Of a stretch of DNA of 62,163 bases, positions 1 through 9,097 are shown piece after piece. How positions within the stretch are numbered: the first letter of the stretch is position 1; every line of letters starts with the position of its first letter. The notes beneath the pieces are model-generated. The model did no database searches, was not told the DNA's origin, and saw only the letters and a list, made by a program, of their open reading frames with translations. Source of the stretch: Acidovorax sp. NO-1. Its GTDB lineage: Bacteria > Pseudomonadota > Gammaproteobacteria > Burkholderiales > Burkholderiaceae_C. The stretch covers positions 1 through 62,163 of the forward strand of contig NZ_AGTS01000094.1 in assembly GCF_000238595.1 (NCBI RefSeq), read 5' to 3'. The position numbers and the translations under genes were made by a program.

Positions 1-2043
1 TACAGCCAGGCAGTGGCCGAGAGCGCCTACGAACGCTTCGAGACCCTGTTTGCCAGCGTGCCGCTGGCGCTGATGGTGGTGGACGAGCACGACATGGTGG
101 TGCAGGCCAATTCCATGGCGCACCGCTCTTTTCAGCCCACCGAACGCGACCGCCCGCTCACTGCCCTGATGCCTTTTGTGCGCAGCAAGGACGCCCGGCG
201 CGTGCGCGAGGCCTTCGCCCTGGCGCAGGACCTGGGCCGCGGCGAGGTGAAAGAAGTGGTGTTTGACATCAGCGCCGACACGCGCATCACCGGAGACCTG
301 CACATTGCCCACATCGAGGCGCCCCAGGCCAGTGGGCCCCCGCTGTCGCAGTTCCTGTGCGCGGTGATCGACCAGGGCCCGCTGCTGGCCGAGCGCCAGG
401 CCCTGCAGCACAGCGCACAGACCCTGCAGCAACGCAACGAGCAGATCCGAGCCAGCGAAAAGCGGCTGGAGGCCATCATCAACTCTGCGCTCGATGCCAT
501 CATCTGCGTGGACCAGCACCAGCGCATCACCGTGTTCAATCCCACGGCGGCGGCCCTGTTCCAGTGCAGTGCCAGCGATGCGCTGGGCAGCCCGCTGGAG
601 CGCTTTTTGCCCGATGCCGCGCAGGCCCTGGCGTTTGCGCAACTCACCACCCAGGCCCTGCTGGGCGAGATGACCGCCCTCACGGCCAGCGGCAAGGAGC
701 TGGCGGTGGAGGTGAGCGTATCGTTCGAGCGCCACGCAGACGGCGAGACCACCACCGTGTTCGCACGCGACCTGACCGGCCGCAAGAAGGCCGAAGCGCA
801 CCGCAGCGAGCTGGAAGCGCAACTGCGCGAGTCGCACAAGATGCAGGCCGTGGGCACCATGGCCGGGGGCATTGCGCACGACTTCAACAACATTCTGGGG
901 GCCATCCTGGGCAACGTGGAGCTGGCCAAGGCCGATTGTGCACCGGGCTCGCCGGTGCTGGAGAGCCTGCTGGAGATCGACAAGGCCGGCCGCCGCGCGC
1001 GCGACCTGGTGCGCCAGATCCTCACCTTCAGCCGCAACGAACCGCCGCAGCGCTCGGCCGTATCGCTGGCCGAGGTGGTGCATGACACCGAGCGTCTGCT
1101 GCGCGTGACACTGCCGCCCGCGATCGAGCTGCACATGCACCTGCAGGCCGGCCTGCCGCCCGTGCTGGCCGACGCCACGCAGGTCGAGCAAGCCCTGCTC
1201 AACCTGTGCACCAACGCCGTCCACGCCATCCAGCACCAGGGCATCGAACGCGGCAGCATCCACGTAGAGGCCGCCGCCGTGCAGCCCGACCACCGCCTGA
1301 GCGAGCGACTGGGGCTGGCCGCAGGCGATTACGTGGCGCTGACCGTGCGCGACACCGGCCCCGGCATGGACGCCGCCACGCTCGAGCGCATCTTCGAGCC
1401 CTTTTTCACCACCAAGCCCGTCGGCCAGGGCACGGGCCTGGGCCTCGCAGTGGTGCACGGCGTGATGCGCACGCACGAAGGCGGGGTGGACGTGCAGAGC
1501 TCCCCCGGCCATGGCAGCCGGTTCACGCTGTACTTTCCGGTGGCAAGCACCGCCACCCCAACTGCCCACGTCGCGCCCGTCGTTTTGGCCAGCGGCGCAC
1601 TGACTGCTCACCCCACCGCAACTGCACCGGGTGACGCGAAAGCGCCCGGCAAAAAACACCGGGTGATGTATGTGGATGACGACCAGGCGCTCGTGTTTCT
1701 GGTGCAACGCCTTCTACGCCGACGCGGGTACGAGGTGAGCGGCTTCACAGACCCCCATGAGGCTACGGCCGCGCTGCGCGCCGCCCCGCAGGCTTACGAC
1801 CTGCTGGTGACCGACTACAACATGCCCGGCTTCTGCGGCGTGGACCTGGTGCGCGAGGCGCGCCGGATCCGCCCCGATCTGCCGGTCGCCCTGGCATCCG
1901 GCTATGTGACGGCCGAGATCGAGCAAGCCGCACTGGCAGAAGGTGCCCGCGCACTGATCCACAAACCCAATGACGTGGAGGAACTGTGCGCCACGGTGCA
2001 GCGGCTCATAGCGACCAGTGCAGCAGGCGATGACACTGCCTGA
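1..2043 (+). CDS. Hybrid sensor histidine kinase/response regulator (5' partial)
   Basis: The reading frame is open from base 1, so the start lies outside the window; a GTG at 13 is only an internal candidate. Counting from it, there are two PAS-like regions (about residues 4-110 and 150-255) joined by a coiled coil. A HisKA domain follows with H-box GGIAHDFNN (His289), then a HATPase domain with N-box (Asn401), DTGPGMD and [10 protein letters not shown]-terminal receiver domain has Asp601 in TDYNMPG. This is the standard order for a kinase that autophosphorylates and passes phosphate to its own receiver. No membrane segment is visible in the part shown. The signal and downstream partner cannot be told from sequence. 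The pseudouridine synthase gene overlaps its 3' end. Confidence 0.9.
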   Translation, partial: YSQAVAESAYERFETLFASVPLALMVVDEHDMVVQANSMAHRSFQPTERDRPLTALMPFVRSKDARRVREAFALAQDLGRGEVKEVVFDISADTRITGDLHIAHIEAPQASGPPLSQFLCAVIDQGPLLAERQALQHSAQTLQQRNEQIRASEKRLEAIINSALDAIICVDQHQRITVFNPTAAALFQCSASDALGSPLERFLPDAAQALAFAQLTTQALLGEMTALTASGKELAVEVSVSFERHADGETTTVFARDLTGRKKAEAHRSELEAQLRESHKMQAVGTMAGGIAHDFNNILGAILGNVELAKADCAPGSPVLESLLEIDKAGRRARDLVRQILTFSRNEPPQRSAVSLAEVVHDTERLLRVTLPPAIELHMHLQAGLPPVLADATQVEQALLNLCTNAVHAIQHQGIERGSIHVEAAAVQPDHRLSERLGLAAGDYVALTVRDTGPGMDAATLERIFEPFFTTKPVGQGTGLGLAVVHGVMRTHEGGVDVQSSPGHGSRFTLYFPVASTATPTAHVAPVVLASGALTAHPTATAPGDAKAPGKKHRVMYVDDDQALVFLVQRLLRRRGYEVSGFTDPHEATAALRAAPQAYDLLVTDYNMPGFCGVDLVREARRIRPDLPVALASGYVTAEIEQAALAEGARALIHKPNDVEELCATVQRLIATSAAGDDTA

Positions 2044-2692
2044 CCAACTGGCGGGTGGCGTGCAGGTGGTGTATGAAGACGCCGACCTGCTGGTGCTCGA
2101 CAAGCCCGCCGGGCTGCTGTGCGTGCCGGGCCGGGGGCCCGACAAGCAAGATTGCCTGAGTGCCCGCGCCCAGCAGCGCTGGCCCGGCGCGCTCATCGTG
2201 CACCGTCTGGACCAGGCCACGTCCGGCCTCGTGCTGATGGCCCGCCACATCGATGCCCAGCGGCAGTTGAGCCACGCATTTGCCGAGCGCCAGGTGCACA
2301 AGCGCTACCAGGCCGTGGTGCAGGGGCTGCTGTACTCGGCAGACCGGTGCTGGAACGAGATCGAACTGCCCATCGCCGCCGACTGGGAGCGCCGCCCGCT
2401 GCGCGTGGTGGATGCCGCGAAGGGAAAGCCCAGCCTGACCCGCTGGCGCTTGCTGGCCCAGGACGAGGCGGCATTCAGCTCACGCGTGGAACTCGAACCC
2501 GTGACCGGCCGCACCCACCAGCTGCGCGTGCACCTGGCCGCCATCGGCCACCCCATCCTGGGCGACGCGCTGTATGCAGACGAAACCGCCCGACAAAAAA
2601 CGCCCCGGCTGCTGCTGCACGCCTGCGTGCTGGAGTTTGTGCACCCCCGTCACAGGGCGCCATGTCGTTTCGAATCCGCGCCGGGTTTCTGA
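2030..2692 (+). CDS. RluA-family RNA pseudouridine synthase
   Basis: This 220-residue protein has the RluA signature HRLDQATSGL, whose Asp61 is the catalytic nucleophile of the family. Other family blocks are LDKPAGLLCVPGRG near the N terminus and GRTHQLRVHL with HPILGDALY in the C-terminal half. Length and lack of an S4 domain fit RluA (23S rRNA U746 / tRNA U32) better than RluB, C or D, but the exact target is an inference. The ATG at 2030 is preferred; a GTG at 2018 in the same frame would lengthen the overlap with the kinase gene. The ATG start overlaps the kinase stop (2041-2043), suggesting translational coupling. Confidence 0.88.
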   Translation: MTLPDQLAGGVQVVYEDADLLVLDKPAGLLCVPGRGPDKQDCLSARAQQRWPGALIVHRLDQATSGLVLMARHIDAQRQLSHAFAERQVHKRYQAVVQGLLYSADRCWNEIELPIAADWERRPLRVVDAAKGKPSLTRWRLLAQDEAAFSSRVELEPVTGRTHQLRVHLAAIGHPILGDALYADETARQKTPRLLLHACVLEFVHPRHRAPCRFESAPGF

Positions 2693-2708
2693 TGCGCAGC
2701 GGGGCCCG

Positions 2709-3326
2709 TCAGACCAGCGCAAGCACCTCGGCCACCGGCCTGCGCGGCTTGGGTACAGGCATGACCGCAGCACGTCCCACCGCCACCAGCATCACGGGCA
2801 ATTCGTCGGACTGCAGCCCAAACTCGCTCGCCACCCCCGTTGCGTCAAAACCGCCCATGGGTGCGCTGGCCAGGCCCATGCCCTCGGCCGCCAGCATCAT
2901 CGTCATGGCAGCCAGCGAGGCCGAGCGCACCGCTTCATCACGCTGCAGCTGGGCATCAGGAGCATGCGCCGCCGTGGCCTGCGCCACCCAGGCGTCCCCC
3001 ACCGCCTGCCCAAAAACACCGGCACGCACCACGGGCGCGAGCCGATCGGCCAGTGGGGTGTGGGCCTGCAGCGTGCCGCAGATGATGTAGGTGACAGCCG
3101 CATCCAGCACCTTCTGCTGGCGCCATGCCAGCGCGTGCAGCCGTGCCTTGGCCGCTGGCGTGCGCACCGCGATAAAGCGCCAGTTCTGCAGGTGGTAGGC
3201 CGTAGGCGCCAGCGTGGCCAGGCGCACCAGCTCGGCAATCTGGGCTTCATCCAGCGCATGACTTGCATCGAAAAGGTGGGTGGAGACGCGGGTTTCAATG
3301 GCTGAAGCCACGGTGTGAGAAGACAT
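2709..3326 (-). CDS. Nitroreductase family protein
   Basis: This 205-residue protein is a small FMN-dependent nitroreductase-fold enzyme. Family features are an N-terminal RVSTHLFD segment, the flavin-contact block LAPTAYHLQNWRF (residues about 40-52), and a C-terminal EGMGLASAPMGGFD segment that usually lies over the flavin. Such enzymes reduce nitro, quinone or enone groups with NAD(P)H in the cytoplasm; the substrate here is unknown. It is transcribed toward the pseudouridine synthase gene (convergent, 16 bases apart). The next gene upstream on the same strand is the EamA exporter, so the two may be cotranscribed. Confidence 0.85.
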   Translation of the reverse strand: MSSHTVASAIETRVSTHLFDASHALDEAQIAELVRLATLAPTAYHLQNWRFIAVRTPAAKARLHALAWRQQKVLDAAVTYIICGTLQAHTPLADRLAPVVRAGVFGQAVGDAWVAQATAAHAPDAQLQRDEAVRSASLAAMTMMLAAEGMGLASAPMGGFDATGVASEFGLQSDELPVMLVAVGRAAVMPVPKPRRPVAEVLALV

Positions 3327-3397
3327 GAAAACACAGACCTTTCAGATCAACAAAGAAAAAAGGAAGGAGCACATCGAAGAGCGGAGCGCCTGGGGTG

Positions 3398-4300
3398 TCA
3401 GCGGCCTGCGCCGCGCTGCGCCATGGCCCACTGCACCGCCAGCACACAGCCCAGCACCGTGGCCATACCCAGCAGCGACACGCCGCGCATGGCTTGCCCC
3501 AGCAGCGCCCAGCCCAGCAGCACGGCCGTGAGCGGGCTCAGCAGCCCCAGCGACGCCACCGCCACGGTGGGTAGGCGCTCGATGCCCCGGAACCACAGCA
3601 CATAAGCCACCAGTGCACCCGCCAGGCACAGGTACACATACCCCCCGGCCTGCGTGGCCGTGAGCGTGGGCAAAGGCGGGTCGGCCCACCAGGCCACCGG
3701 CGCGAGCATGAGCCCGCCCAGCAGCAGCTGCCAGCCGGTAAAGGCCAGCACCGGCAGACCGGACTGCCAGCGGCGCGAGAGAAACGTGCCCATGGCCATG
3801 CACACCGTGCCCGCCAGCGCCGCTGCCACGCCCCACCCATCCCAGACAGTGCCGGAGGCCAGCAGCATCAGCGCCATACCCGCCACCGCCAGCACGCCCG
3901 CCCCCAGCGCCACGCCCGACGGGCGGCGCTGGTCCACCGCCCAGGCCAGGCCCATCACCACCAGCGGGCCAATGGCCCCGACCACGGCGGCGAGCCCGCC
4001 CGGCAAGCGATAGGCCGCCACAAACAGCAGCGCCTGGAAGACACCGATATTGAGCGCAGCCAGCAAAGCCATGCGCCCCCATCCCCCGGGCACCGGCCAC
4101 CGACGCGCCCACAGCACCAGCAGCAGCCCCGCAGGCAGCGCCCGTAGCAGCGCTGCGGTGAACGGCCGGCCGGGTGGCAACAGCTCGGTGGTGACGATGT
4201 AGGTAGAGCCCCAGATGATGGGCGCGAGCGCGGTGATGCACACGTCCCACCAGTTGGGTGACGACGACGGTGATGCTGACGAAGTCGAGTTTGAATTCAT
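3398..4300 (-). CDS. EamA/DMT-family transporter
   Basis: This protein of about 300 residues is almost entirely hydrophobic, with roughly ten membrane segments and the EamA start block ALAPIIWGSTYIVTTELLPP. Proteins of this family export amino acids, metabolites or drugs across the inner membrane. The ATG at 4300 is chosen because an upstream in-frame ATG at 4351 would place a charged segment in front and run through the operator region. The gene diverges from a MarR regulator across 65 bases containing palindromic operators, so repression by that regulator is the natural inference. Substrate unknown. Confidence 0.88.
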   Translation of the reverse strand: MNSNSTSSASPSSSPNWWDVCITALAPIIWGSTYIVTTELLPPGRPFTAALLRALPAGLLLVLWARRWPVPGGWGRMALLAALNIGVFQALLFVAAYRLPGGLAAVVGAIGPLVVMGLAWAVDQRRPSGVALGAGVLAVAGMALMLLASGTVWDGWGVAAALAGTVCMAMGTFLSRRWQSGLPVLAFTGWQLLLGGLMLAPVAWWADPPLPTLTATQAGGYVYLCLAGALVAYVLWFRGIERLPTVAVASLGLLSPLTAVLLGWALLGQAMRGVSLLGMATVLGCVLAVQWAMAQRGAGR

Positions 4301-4302
4301 TT

Positions 4303-4354
4303 TTATCTTAAATTCAAGATAAATCACTGTAGCATAAAATCTCGAAATCAAGAC
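4303..4354. promoter_or_regulatory. MarR-type operator region between exporter and regulator
   Basis: A palindrome at 4303-4322 has arms TTATCTT and AAGATAA around AAATTC. A second, less perfect site at about 4340-4354 reads TCTCGAAATCAAGA. Both resemble sites bound by MarR-family dimers. They overlap the only space available for the two divergent promoters, so autoregulation plus control of the exporter is likely. Confidence 0.6.
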
Positions 4355-4365
4355 AAATTACGCAC

Positions 4366-4881
4366 ATGCCTGACCTTCGCCCCCCAGACGCCGTGGATGC
4401 CATCCTGGCCCAATGGCACACAGAACGCCCCGATCTGGACGTATCCCCCATGGGCCCCATCGGCCGCCTCAAACGCTGCGCGGCATTGATGGACCGGCGA
4501 CTTGAAGCCGCGTTCGCGCCGTTCGGCCTGTCTTTCTGGGAGTTCGACATGCTCGCCACGCTGCGCCGCTCTGGAGCCCCCTTCTGCCTGGCGCCCACCA
4601 CGCTGTTTTCAACCCTCATGGTCACCTCCGGCACCATGACGCACCGCATGGGCAAACTTGAAGCCAGCGGGTGGATTGAGCGCCTGCCGAACCCTGCCGA
4701 TGCCCGCGGTCTGCTCGTGCAACTCACGCCGGCCGGCCTGGCGCTGATCGACCGGGCCCTGGAAGCCCATGTGGCCAATGAGCATGCGCTGCTAGCCCCG
4801 ATGCGTGCATCCGACGTGGCGGCCCTGGACCGGCGCTTGGCCCAGCTGCTGGCCATACTGGAGCCTGCGGGCGACAGCTGA
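4366..4881 (+). CDS. MarR-family transcriptional regulator
   Basis: This 171-residue protein is slightly longer than a typical MarR protein (about 140-160). It shows the winged-helix core: a segment with FWEFDMLATLRRSG, the recognition-helix region TTLFSTLMVTSGTMTHRMGKLEASGWIER, and the wing NPADARGLLVQLTP. The C-terminal helix region ends in LLAILEPAGD and would form the dimer interface. It diverges from the EamA exporter and very probably represses it until a small ligand binds. The SDR gene follows after 28 bases on the same strand and may share its transcript. Confidence 0.9.
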   Translation: MPDLRPPDAVDAILAQWHTERPDLDVSPMGPIGRLKRCAALMDRRLEAAFAPFGLSFWEFDMLATLRRSGAPFCLAPTTLFSTLMVTSGTMTHRMGKLEASGWIERLPNPADARGLLVQLTPAGLALIDRALEAHVANEHALLAPMRASDVAALDRRLAQLLAILEPAGDS

Positions 4882-4909
4882 CCGCCACATCCCGCAGTAC
4901 CATGGCGGG

Positions 4910-5671
4910 ATGCCTCACAACCACCTCTACATCCTCACCGGCGCATCGCGCGGCATGGGCCTGGCCATGGCCCAGCAGCTTCTCAAGAGCGGCAACACCC
5001 TGATCTGCATTGCCCGTGGCACCAACCCTGACCTGACCGCCGAGGCCAAGGCAGCTGGCGTCACCATTGAACAGTGGCAGCAAGACCTTTCGCAGGGCGA
5101 GCAGGCCGCCCACAAGCTGCAAGCCTGGCTGCAGGCCCAGGGCCCGCAGGCGTTTGCCAGCGCCATCCTCATCAACAACGCGGGCATGATTCCGCGCATC
5201 GCCCCGCTGTCGGCCAGCGACGCGGAAGACCTGGCCACCGCCCTGCGCGTGGGGCTGGAGGCGCCGATGCAGCTGACCGCTGCCTTCCTGGGCGCGACCG
5301 ACGCCTGGACGGTGCCGCGCAAGGTGCTCAACATTTCTTCCGGCCTCGGCCGCCGGGCCATGGCCTCGCAGGCTGCCTACTGCGCCGCCAAGGCGGGCAT
5401 GGACCATTTCACGCGCTGCGTGGCGCTGGACGAGGCACTCAAGCCCCATGGAGCCAGGGTGTGCTCGCTGGCGCCCGGTGTGATCGACACGGACATGCAG
5501 GTTCAGCTGCGCGGCGCCGACCCGGCCGCCTTTCCGGACCGCCAGAATTTCGCCAACCTCAAGACGGGTGGCCAGCTCACATCCCCCGCCGAAGCCGCCA
5601 CCCGCGTGCTCGCCTGGCTGGAGCGCGCAGACTTCGGCACCAACCCGGTGGCCGATGTCCGGGACGCGTGA
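4910..5671 (+). CDS. Short-chain dehydrogenase/reductase (SDR)
   Basis: This 253-residue enzyme has the classical SDR motifs: TGASRGMGLAM for the dinucleotide at the N terminus, NNAG in the middle, and the catalytic YCAAK (YxxxK) preceded by SSGLGRRAMAS. The PG motif follows in LAPGVIDTDM. Substrate is unknown; it resembles bacterial benzil-reductase or sepiapterin-reductase-like SDRs more than FabG. The ATG at 4910 is selected because an upstream in-frame ATG (4805) would overlap the MarR gene and give a non-SDR N terminus. It is followed by a palindromic element and then bktB. Confidence 0.87.
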   Translation: MPHNHLYILTGASRGMGLAMAQQLLKSGNTLICIARGTNPDLTAEAKAAGVTIEQWQQDLSQGEQAAHKLQAWLQAQGPQAFASAILINNAGMIPRIAPLSASDAEDLATALRVGLEAPMQLTAAFLGATDAWTVPRKVLNISSGLGRRAMASQAAYCAAKAGMDHFTRCVALDEALKPHGARVCSLAPGVIDTDMQVQLRGADPAAFPDRQNFANLKTGGQLTSPAEAATRVLAWLERADFGTNPVADVRDA

Positions 5672-5684
5672 ATCGAATCATTCC

Positions 5685-5735
5685 TGTTTTCATAGCTGCC
5701 AGCGCATGCTGGATAAGCCCCAGTGGCCAATTTGA
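5685..5735 (+). repeat. Interspersed palindromic element, copy 1
   Basis: This intergenic copy has the motif ATAGCTGCCAGCGC, a short loop, and a trailing AGTGGCCAATTTG. It is more diverged in the loop than later copies. It lies between the SDR gene and bktB, just upstream of the bktB ribosome-binding site. Confidence 0.7.
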
Positions 5736-5763
5736 CCTGAAACCCCTTTGAAAGGATCACCCC

Positions 5764-6948
5764 ATGACCCGTGAAGTCGTCGTCGTCAGCGCAGTGCGCA
5801 CTGCCATTGGCACCTTTGGCGGCAGCCTGAAAGACGTGCCCCCCACCGAACTGGGCGCCCTCGTCGTGCGCGAATCGCTCGCGCGTGCCAACGTGGAAGG
5901 CAAGGACGTGGGCCATGTGGTGTTCGGCCATGTGGTCAACACCGAGCCCAAGGACATGTACCTCTCGCGCGTGGCGGCCATCAACGGCGGCTGCGGCGAG
6001 GGCACGCCCGCCTACAACGTCAACCGCCTGTGTGGCTCGGGCCTGCAGGCCATCGTCAACGCCAGCCAGTCCATCCTGCTGGGCGACACCGACGTGGCGA
6101 TCGGCGCCGGTGCTGAAAACATGAGCCGCGTGCCCTTTGCCAGCCTGAACATGCGCTGGGGCGCCCGCATGGGCGACACCAAGATGGTGGACATGATGAT
6201 CGGCGCACTGCACGACCCCTTCCACAACATCCACATGGGTGTGACGGCAGAGAACATTGCCGCCAAGTGGGGCATCACGCGCGAAGACCAGGACAAGCTG
6301 GCGGTGGAGAGCCACAACAGGGCCGAACGCGCCACGCAGGCGGGTGTGTTCAAGGACCAGATCGTGCCGGTCACCTTGAAGAGCAAGAAGGGCGACGTGT
6401 TGTACGCCACCGACGAGCACTTCCGCCCCGGCGCCACGATGGACGACCTGGCCAAGCTCAAGCCCGTGTTCATCAAGGAAAACGGCACGGTGACGGCAGG
6501 CAACGCGTCGGGCATCAACGACGCCGCCGCCGCGGTGGTGCTGATGGAAGCCGGTGCCGCCAAGGCGCGGGGCGCCAAGCCCCTGGCCCGCCTGGTGGCC
6601 TACGCCCACGCAGGTGTAGACCCCAAGTACATGGGCATCGGCCCGGTGCCTGCCACGCAGCTGGCGCTGAAAAAGGCGGGCCTCACGGTGAACGACCTCG
6701 ATGTGATCGAGGCCAACGAGGCCTTCGCCGCCCAGGCCTGCGCCGTCACCAAGGATCTGGGCCTGGACCCCGCCAAGGTCAACCCCAACGGCTCGGGCAT
6801 CTCGCTGGGCCACCCCATCGGTGCCACGGGCGCGCTCATTACCGTCAAGGCATTGCATGAGCTGCAGCGCATCCAGGGCCGCTATGCGCTGGTGACGATG
6901 TGTATTGGTGGCGGCCAGGGCATTGCCGCGATTTTTGAACGCATCTGA
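5764..6948 (+). CDS. bktB: Beta-ketothiolase / acetyl-CoA C-acyltransferase BktB
   Basis: This 394-residue thiolase condenses two acyl-CoA molecules to a 3-ketoacyl-CoA, or does the reverse. The sequence closely follows the Cupriavidus necator BktB I remember, including the start MTREVVVVS and the end IGGGQGIAAIFERI. Catalytic residues are Cys90 in NRLCGSGLQAI, His350 in GHPIGATG and Cys380 in CIGGGQG. BktB accepts C4-C6 chains, feeding polyhydroxyalkanoate synthesis or beta-oxidation. A clear AAAGGA ribosome-binding site precedes the ATG. No phaB or phaC lies beside it. Confidence 0.92.
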   Translation: MTREVVVVSAVRTAIGTFGGSLKDVPPTELGALVVRESLARANVEGKDVGHVVFGHVVNTEPKDMYLSRVAAINGGCGEGTPAYNVNRLCGSGLQAIVNASQSILLGDTDVAIGAGAENMSRVPFASLNMRWGARMGDTKMVDMMIGALHDPFHNIHMGVTAENIAAKWGITREDQDKLAVESHNRAERATQAGVFKDQIVPVTLKSKKGDVLYATDEHFRPGATMDDLAKLKPVFIKENGTVTAGNASGINDAAAAVVLMEAGAAKARGAKPLARLVAYAHAGVDPKYMGIGPVPATQLALKKAGLTVNDLDVIEANEAFAAQACAVTKDLGLDPAKVNPNGSGISLGHPIGATGALITVKALHELQRIQGRYALVTMCIGGGQGIAAIFERI

Positions 6949-6963
6949 AGCCCTGCCAGGCCC

Positions 6964-6991
6964 GGCAGCCATCGCCGTAGGCGATGCTGCC
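6964..6991 (+). terminator. Strong hairpin downstream of bktB
   Basis: GGCAGC-CATCGCC and GGCGATG-CTGCC form an almost perfect stem with loop GTA and one bulged base. There is no T-run, so it could be a terminator helped by Rho, or an mRNA 3'-end stabiliser. A 16-base perfect palindrome (GCAAGGCCGGCCTTGC) follows at 7003-7018. Confidence 0.5.
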
Positions 6992-7122
6992 CTCCTGCAT
7001 TGGCAAGGCCGGCCTTGCGCAGGATCAGCGATCATCCACAGGAGCTGGCACTAAGACCCGCAGAGCCGAACGCGCAGCGCGTTTGCCCCCCTCTCATTGA
7101 ACCGACGGAGACACCCCCCGCC

Positions 7123-8100
7123 ATGATCCGCACCCTGCTTTCTTTCACCGCCCTCGCTTTTGCCCTGGGCACCACGGCAAACGCCCAGGCCCCGGCTGCG
7201 GCCTATCCCACCAAGCCCATCCGCCTGATCGTGCCCTTCCCGCCCGGCGGCGGCACCGACATCCTGTCGCGCCTGGTGGCCACCAAGCTCACCGAAGGCC
7301 CCAAATGGACCGTGGTGGCGGACAACAAGGCGGGCGCGGGCGGCACCATCGGCATTGGCGAGGCTGTGAAGGCTGCACCCACGGGCTATGACCTGGTGAT
7401 GGGCCAAAAGGACAACCTCGTGATCGGCCCCTGGCTCTACAAGAACCTGCCGTGGGACCCGACCAAGGACCTCACGGCCGTGGCCCACGTGGCCTGGACG
7501 CCCGTGGTCATCGCCACCAGCGTCAACTCCAAGTACAAGACCCTGGCCGATGTGGTGGCCGCTGCCAAGGCAGCGCCGGGCACCATCACCTACGGCTCGC
7601 CCGGCAACGGCACGTCCATCCACCTGGCCGGCCATTTGTTCGAGCAGGCGGCGGGCATCAAGCTCAGCCATATCCCCTACAAGGGCTCCAACCCCGCGCT
7701 GATGGATGCGCTGGCGGGCAACGTGGACCTGCTGGTCTCGTCCCTGCCCTCGGCCATGGGCCAGATCAAGGCCGGCAAGCTGCGCCCGCTGGCGGTCACG
7801 TCGGCCAAACGCAGCTCGTCGGTGCCGGATGTGCCCACCGTGGCGGAATCGGGTTTCAAGGACTTTGACGTGAGCACCTGGTACGGCGTGCTGGCCCCTG
7901 CCGGAACCCCCGCATCGGTGGTGACCACGCTCAATGCAGAAATCAACAAGCTGCTGTCCACCCCCGAGATGAAGGCCGCCATCCAGGCGCAAGGCGCCGA
8001 GCCCGAAGCCATGACGCCTGCCCAGTTCAGCGCCCTGCTCAACAAGGAGTACGGGCAGTGGAAAGGCATTGTGGAAGCGTCTGGCGCCAAGATCGAGTAA
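7123..8100 (+). CDS. Bug-type tripartite tricarboxylate transporter substrate-binding protein
   Basis: This 325-residue periplasmic binding protein begins with a signal peptide (MIRTLLSFTALAFALGTTA, cleavage near ANAQA). The mature start has the Bug signature YPTKPIRLIVPFPPGGGTD. Downstream, SPGNGTSIHLAGHLFEQAAG and HIPYKGSNPALMDALAG are also diagnostic. Bug proteins are greatly expanded in Betaproteobacteria and bind carboxylates or similar small molecules; most are orphans without a nearby TctAB permease, as here. An in-frame start at 7000 would remove the exported N terminus, so 7123 is chosen. Ligand unknown. Confidence 0.92.
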   Translation: MIRTLLSFTALAFALGTTANAQAPAAAYPTKPIRLIVPFPPGGGTDILSRLVATKLTEGPKWTVVADNKAGAGGTIGIGEAVKAAPTGYDLVMGQKDNLVIGPWLYKNLPWDPTKDLTAVAHVAWTPVVIATSVNSKYKTLADVVAAAKAAPGTITYGSPGNGTSIHLAGHLFEQAAGIKLSHIPYKGSNPALMDALAGNVDLLVSSLPSAMGQIKAGKLRPLAVTSAKRSSSVPDVPTVAESGFKDFDVSTWYGVLAPAGTPASVVTTLNAEINKLLSTPEMKAAIQAQGAEPEAMTPAQFSALLNKEYGQWKGIVEASGAKIE

Positions 8101-8190
8101 GGTGCCCTGACGCGCGGCCGGCGCCCCTGGCCGTCCACAGCCGCCCATGGCATGCACCTGCGTGCAGGCCGTGGCCCAGGAGCCTTTACC

Positions 8191-8988
8191 GTGCCGCAAC
8201 CTCCCCACAAGTCCGCGCAACGCCCCGGGGCGTCTGCCCCGCCGGCCTCTGCGGCAACCACCGCACCCCAGCCCCCATCCAACATCGGCTCCAAGCTGCT
8301 GGTGCTGGTGGGCGTGCTGATGCTCGCGGCCTTGCTGTATGCGGGCGCCACGTCCGGCGCCCGACCCTCGGTGGCGCTGCCGCCTCCAGAGACTGATGTG
8401 AAGGCGCCCAGCCCGCCGGCCACCGCCACTGCCGTATTTGCAGGCGGCTGCTTCTGGGGCGTGCAGGCTGTGTTCCAGCACACACAGGGGGTACTGAATG
8501 CCGTGTCGGGGTATGCAGGCGGCAGCAAGGAGACGGCCAGCTACCCGATGGTCAGTTCCGGTAAAACAGGTCACGCCGAGGCCGTTGCGATTACCTACGA
8601 CCCTCAGGTGGTGAGCTATGGGCAGCTTCTGCAGATCTTCTTTTCGGTGGCGCACGACCCGACCGAAATCGACCGCCAAGGGCCCGACTACGGGCCGCAA
8701 TACCGGTCTGCCATTTTTTACTCCACGCCCGATGAGCACGAGGTTGCCCAGCAGTACATCGCGCAGCTCGACGCCACCCAGCTGCTGCCGCGCAAGATCG
8801 CGACCACGCTGGCCCCGCTGGACGCCTTCTACCCGGCAGAGGACGAACACCAGGACTACGCGACGCGCAACCCGCACTCCATCTACATCGCCACGTACGA
8901 CCGCCCCAAGATCGCGCAGCTCGAGGCTTTGCTGCCCGAGCGTTTTCGCGATACGCCGGTGCTGGTGGCCGGGCAAGCGCCACGCTGA
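8191..8988 (+). CDS. msrA: Membrane-anchored peptide-methionine (S)-S-oxide reductase
   Basis: This 265-residue protein carries an MsrA domain with the active-site GGCFWG (Cys87). It reduces methionine-S-sulfoxide in damaged proteins. A proline/alanine-rich tail of about 30 residues and one hydrophobic helix (about 33-52, SKLLVLVGVLMLAALLY) precede the domain, so the enzyme is probably anchored in the inner membrane, with the basic, short N terminus inside. The start is set at GTG 8191 because CAGGAG lies 8 bases upstream; an in-frame ATG at 8152 lacks such a site. Cys87 is the only cysteine, so no internal resolving cysteine exists; recycling would need thioredoxin or another thiol directly. 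Confidence 0.9.
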   Translation: MPQPPHKSAQRPGASAPPASAATTAPQPPSNIGSKLLVLVGVLMLAALLYAGATSGARPSVALPPPETDVKAPSPPATATAVFAGGCFWGVQAVFQHTQGVLNAVSGYAGGSKETASYPMVSSGKTGHAEAVAITYDPQVVSYGQLLQIFFSVAHDPTEIDRQGPDYGPQYRSAIFYSTPDEHEVAQQYIAQLDATQLLPRKIATTLAPLDAFYPAEDEHQDYATRNPHSIYIATYDRPKIAQLEALLPERFRDTPVLVAGQAPR

Positions 8989-8997
8989 ACCCCAAAC

Positions 8998-9024
8998 AAA
9001 ACGGCTCCATCCAGGAGCCGTTTT
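8998..9024. terminator. Bidirectional rho-independent terminator after msrA
   Basis: AAAACGGCTCC (8998-9008) pairs perfectly with GGAGCCGTTTT (9014-9024) across a five-base loop, giving an A-run and T-run on opposite sides. It can stop transcription of msrA on the plus strand and of the Usp gene coming from the minus strand. Confidence 0.88.
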
Positions 9025-9044
9025 GCAGAATGCGCGTATTGCGG

Positions 9045-9080
9045 GTATTGCGCTTAGTGCGCGTATTGCGCTTAGTGCGC
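9045..9080. repeat. Two tandem 18-base repeats
   Basis: GTATTGCGCTTAGTGCGC occurs twice head to tail (9045-9062 and 9063-9080), preceded by a partial unit at about 9034-9044. It sits between the terminator and the Usp stop codon. No function is evident; slippage during replication is the simple explanation. Confidence 0.85.
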
Positions 9081-9097
9081 GCTACCGAGTGCCGCGC

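Noticed and set aside
5503..7035. Open frame of 510 codons opposite bktB
   Set aside because: Antisense of a well-supported thiolase; product shows no known motif.
9045..9080. Possible CRISPR repeat
   Set aside because: Units are directly adjacent with no spacers and there are no cas genes.
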